A stretch of DNA of 7,969 bases from JANNSW01 sp031431235 (GTDB taxonomy: Bacteria; Pseudomonadota; Alphaproteobacteria; Rhizobiales; Hyphomicrobiaceae). The notes beneath the pieces were generated by a model. It was not told where the DNA came from and did not search any database. It saw only the letters and a program-made list of their open reading frames with translations. The stretch's first letter is position 1. Each line of letters opens with the position of its first letter. Shown here piece after piece: positions 5,601 through 7,969 of the stretch. A program made the translations under genes and the position numbers. The stretch spans positions 1 through 7,969 of the forward strand of contig JANPDA010000287.1 of NCBI GenBank assembly GCA_031431235.1, in the 5' to 3' direction.

Positions 5601-7262
5601 GTGTTGAGCGAGTATTACGATCTCGGCGACTACAGCCTACCGGTCTCGACGCGTGTACCGGAGGCGCAGGTCTGGTTCGATCGCGGCCTGATGTGGTGCT
5701 ATGGCTTCAATCATGACGAGGCGATCGACTGCTTCGGCAAGGCGCTCGACGCCGATCCCCGCCTCGCCATGGCGCATTGGGGCATCGCCTATGCGGCCGG
5801 GCCCAACTACAACAAGCCGTGGGAAGCGTTTGACGCGCTCGACCTGACGCGTTGCCTCGCCGCGACCCGCGCTTCGATCGAGCGGGCCATCGCGCTTGCC
5901 CCGCAGGCGGGCGCCCTCGAGCAGGCCCTGATCCAGGCGCTCGAAGCGCGCTGCCCGGCGACGGCGCCGGCCGACCTCGCGTCCCTGAACGATGCCTATG
6001 CGGCGGCGATGCGCGAGGTCTACCACTCGTTCCCCCAGCATCCCGACGCGGCGACGCTCTACGCCGAATCCATGATGAACCGCACGAGCTGGAAGCTCTG
6101 GGACCTGCGGACCGGCCGGGCGACCGCCGGCGCCGACACGGGCCGCATCGTCGAGGTGCTGGAGCACGGCCTTGCCGACAACGCGGCGGCAGGCCGCAAA
6201 CCCCATGCCGGGCTGCTGCACATGTATATCCACACCATGGAGATGTCGCCGACGCCCGAGCGGGCGCTGCGGGCCTGCGATCAGCTGCGCGGGCTCGTCC
6301 CCGACAGCGGCCATCTCCAGCACATGGCGACCCATATCGACGTGCTCTGCGGCAACTACCAGTCGGTCGTCGACTGGAACTCGGCCGCCATCCGCGCCGA
6401 CGAGATCTACGTCGCGCGCGCGGGCGCGCTCAATTTCTACAGCTTCTATCGCTGCCACAACTACCACTTCAAAGCCTATGGAGCGATGTTCCTGGGCCAG
6501 CTCGGCCCGGCGATGGCGGCGGCCGAGGCGATGGTCGCGAGCCTGCCGGAGGAGCTGCTGGGGATCGCCTCGCCGCCCATGGCCGATTGGCTGGAGGCGT
6601 TCGTGCCGACCGATTTCCACGTGCTGATCCGCTTCGGCAAATGGGAGGAGATCCTGGCAAAGCCGCTGCCGCACGACGCGGAGCTCTTCTGCTACACCAC
6701 CGCGACCGCCCACTACGCCAAGGCCGTCGCTGCAGCCGCGCTCGGCCGGATCGAGGAGGCCGACCGCCAGGCCCAGCAGTTCGAGGCGGCCTGCGCGCGC
6801 GTCCCCGACAGCCGCAAGGTCATGAACAACACCTGCCGCGACGTGCTGGCGATCGCGCGCGAGATGATGCGGGGCGAGATCGCCTATCGCCGCGGCCGCC
6901 ATGACGAGGCCTTCGCCCACCTGCGCCGCTCGGTCGAGCTCGACGACACCCTGCCCTATGACGAGCCCTGGAGCTGGATGCAGCCGACGCGGCACGCGCT
7001 CGGCGCTCTCCTCGTCGAGCAGGGCCACCTCGCGGAGGCCGCCGCCGTCTACGAGGCCGATCTCGGCTTCGACCGGACGCTGCCGCGCGCCTGCCAGCAC
7101 CCCGACAACGTCTGGAGCCTCGCGGGCTATCACGACTGCCTCACCCGCCTCGGCCGCAGCGCGGAAGCCCGCCTCATCGCGCCCCGTCTCGAAATCGCCC
7201 GCGCCCGCACCGACGTGCCGGTGAAAGCGTCGTGCTTCTGCAAGCTCGGCAGCCGGAAGTGA
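5601..7262 (+). CDS. Tetratricopeptide-repeat protein (TTC38-like)
   Basis: A soluble, probably cytoplasmic protein of 553 residues made of helical TPR-like repeats, with no signal peptide or membrane segment. Clear units are FDRGLMWCYGFNHDEAIDCF (26-45) running into KALDADPRLAMAHWGIAYAAG (47-67), and EIAYRRGRHDEAFAHLRRSV (from 426), then YDEPWSWMQPTRHALGALLV (from 453) and a last repeat around EQGHLAEAAAVYEADL. A central His-rich segment, with H202, H207, H211 and the block GHLQHMATHID (237-247), is typical of this family, which I believe resembles eukaryotic TTC38. No biochemical role is established that I know of. The GTG at 5601 is chosen because AAAGGAG (5589-5595) lies 5 nt upstream; TTG at 5604 is equally possible, and the frame is open further upstream without homology. 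It appears intact and monocistronic, and it ends 20 bp from the convergent narK remnant. Confidence 0.88.
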   Translation: MLSEYYDLGDYSLPVSTRVPEAQVWFDRGLMWCYGFNHDEAIDCFGKALDADPRLAMAHWGIAYAAGPNYNKPWEAFDALDLTRCLAATRASIERAIALAPQAGALEQALIQALEARCPATAPADLASLNDAYAAAMREVYHSFPQHPDAATLYAESMMNRTSWKLWDLRTGRATAGADTGRIVEVLEHGLADNAAAGRKPHAGLLHMYIHTMEMSPTPERALRACDQLRGLVPDSGHLQHMATHIDVLCGNYQSVVDWNSAAIRADEIYVARAGALNFYSFYRCHNYHFKAYGAMFLGQLGPAMAAAEAMVASLPEELLGIASPPMADWLEAFVPTDFHVLIRFGKWEEILAKPLPHDAELFCYTTATAHYAKAVAAAALGRIEEADRQAQQFEAACARVPDSRKVMNNTCRDVLAIAREMMRGEIAYRRGRHDEAFAHLRRSVELDDTLPYDEPWSWMQPTRHALGALLVEQGHLAEAAAVYEADLGFDRTLPRACQHPDNVWSLAGYHDCLTRLGRSAEARLIAPRLEIARARTDVPVKASCFCKLGSRK

Positions 7263-7282
7263 GTTGATCCCGGGCATCCGCC

Positions 7283-7614
7283 TCAGTGATTGTCCCGCGG
7301 CACGCCGTGCTTGCGGGCGATCGATTGGTATTTGACAGCCGGCTTCAGCACCATGCCGCGGTCGAGCTGATCGACGATGCCGCGCTGGATCTCCTGCCAG
7401 GGCGTCTGGTGGTCCGCCCACGCCTGCGCGACGACCGGCCAGCCATCGGCGACGAGGCGGCCGAGCTGCGTCTCGTTCGGCCCCAGGTCCTGCTCGATCC
7501 TGACCCCGATGATCGAGAAGACGTCCAACCCGCGAAGCAGACCGTGAAGGCAATGGTCGAGAGCGCGAGCGCCTGGGTCTGCTCTGCTCGCGATACGTCA
7601 ATCGTGGTGGCCAT
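7283..7614 (-). pseudogene. NarK-type nitrate/nitrite MFS transporter remnant, frameshifted and chimeric
   Basis: From the ATG at 7614 (GAGAGGGGG 6 nt upstream) the translation MATTIDVSRAEQTQALALST, continuing IAFTVCFAGWT, is the start and first membrane helix of a NarK/NasA-type transporter. The frame breaks after codon 31 (7522). One missing base restores it, and the adjacent frame continues FSIIGVRIEQDLGPNETQLG then RLVA, exactly the next NarK segment. At about 7448 the similarity stops where a GTP(I/V)LTGSL-type motif would be expected, and 54 further codons follow (DGWPVVAQAWADHQTPWQEI to VPRDNH) that I cannot assign. The original product would be about 400 residues or more with 12 helices; only about 55 codons survive. 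The gene is thus dead by both a frameshift and a large deletion. The tail may be the 3' end of a former neighbouring gene. Confidence 0.75.
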
Positions 7615-7644
7615 GGCCGTCCCCCTCTCGCGCCGCGCACCGCC

Positions 7645-7658
7645 TTGATCCCGATCAA
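7645..7658. promoter_or_regulatory. FixK/FNR-type binding site
   Basis: TTGATCCCGATCAA is a perfect match to the FNR-family consensus TTGAT-N4-ATCAA and to the alphaproteobacterial FixK form TTGATC-N2-GATCAA. It lies between the divergent narK remnant and the small cysteine-rich gene. Its centre (7651.5) predicts, with the usual -41.5 position, a plus-strand transcription start near 7693, 35 nt before the ATG at 7728, with CTCAAT at 7682-7687 as a possible -10. For narK the same spacing would put the start at or past the ATG, so activation of the plus-strand gene fits better. Control by low oxygen or nitrogen oxides is inferred from the consensus. Confidence 0.75.
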
Positions 7659-7727
7659 CGCGGGACGGCGCGAAAGCACGGCTCAATGGCAGGAGACGCG
7701 CAAAGGCGCACCGATGGAGGCCCAGCC

Positions 7728-7952
7728 ATGAGCGACTCACCTGCCGCCGGATACCGGCATTGCCCCAAGATCGGCCAGCTCGTCGCGACCAGCCCGAGCG
7801 AAGGCCAGTGCCGCGATCGGAACCGCTGCGACGCCGGCCCCTGCCCGCTCGAGGGCGAGCTCGGCAAGGGCAGCTTCGACCGGGTGATCGCGCTGCTCGG
7901 CAGCTCCTTTGCGATCCGTCTCGGACGGACCGCTCGCGAAGTGTGTGACTGA
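7728..7952 (+). CDS. Small cysteine-rich protein, function unknown
   Basis: A 74-residue protein beginning MSDSPAAGYRHCPKIGQLVA. Five cysteines (C12, C28, C34, C39, C73) include the cluster GQCRDRNRCDAGPCPLE, spaced C-x5-C-x4-C, which together with HC at 11-12 could hold zinc or an iron-sulfur centre. The C-terminal half is a likely amphipathic helix (SFDRVIALLGSSFAIRL). There is no signal peptide or membrane segment. The ATG at 7728 has GGAGG 7 nt upstream; an in-frame ATG at 7686 has no comparable site. I do not recognise a named family. The upstream FixK/FNR box and the adjacent narK remnant suggest a link to microaerobic or nitrate metabolism, which is inference. It is treated as real because of the good ribosome site, regulated promoter and non-random Cys pattern. 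Confidence 0.65.
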   Translation: MSDSPAAGYRHCPKIGQLVATSPSEGQCRDRNRCDAGPCPLEGELGKGSFDRVIALLGSSFAIRLGRTAREVCD

Positions 7953-7969
7953 CACCACTCCGACCACCG

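Noticed and set aside
7262..7283. Bidirectional terminator between the convergent TPR gene and narK remnant
   Set aside because: Only about 20 bp separate them and no stable stem with T-run is visible.
5637..7679. A 680-codon open frame on the minus strand covering the TPR gene and beyond
   Set aside because: It is the antisense shadow of a GC-rich gene; its translation is Arg/Gly/Ala-rich with no motif, while the plus strand shows clear TPR homology and a good ribosome site.
1..7969. CRISPR array, tRNA or rRNA genes
   Set aside because: No regularly spaced repeats and no sequence resembling a tRNA or rRNA gene were noticed on either strand.

Overview
The window looks like chromosomal DNA from a GC-rich alphaproteobacterium, most likely of the order Hyphomicrobiales (Rhizobiales). 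This is inferred from the high GC content, the style of the encoded proteins, a Pho box in front of phosphonate genes and a FixK/FNR-type box. I cannot fix the genus.

Left part (1-4760, all on the minus strand, transcribed right to left) is a tightly packed phosphonate uptake and C-P lyase operon: phnD (periplasmic binding protein), phnC (ATPase), phnE (permease), a class I SAM-dependent methyltransferase, phnG, phnH and the first 145 codons of phnI, which runs off the left edge. Most junctions are coupled: phnD/phnC are 4 nt apart, phnC/phnE overlap as ATGA, phnG/phnH overlap by 8 nt, and phnH/phnI overlap as TGATG behind a very strong ribosome site. The transporter would import phosphonates, and PhnG-H-I belong to the core complex that works with PhnJ to prepare the phosphonate for C-P bond cleavage. 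A perfect two-half-site Pho box lies 77 bp upstream of phnD, pointing into the operon, so phosphate starvation control by PhoB is very likely. The unusual member is the methyltransferase between the transporter and lyase genes.

Middle part (4761-5600) has no intact gene. It holds the Pho promoter, a 12-bp palindrome, two 8-bp-arm inverted repeats, and the first ~39 codons of an IS1380-family transposase that then stops abruptly. This marks an old insertion and deletion boundary between the operon and the unrelated genes to the right.

Right part (5601-7969) carries a 553-residue tetratricopeptide-repeat protein on the plus strand. Convergent to it is a wrecked NarK-type nitrate/nitrite transporter gene, frameshifted after codon 31 and joined to an unrelated tail. 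Last comes a small cysteine-rich protein on the plus strand. Between the narK remnant and the small gene sits a perfect FixK/FNR box (TTGAT-N4-ATCAA), spaced to activate the small gene, which suggests oxygen- or nitrogen-oxide-responsive control.
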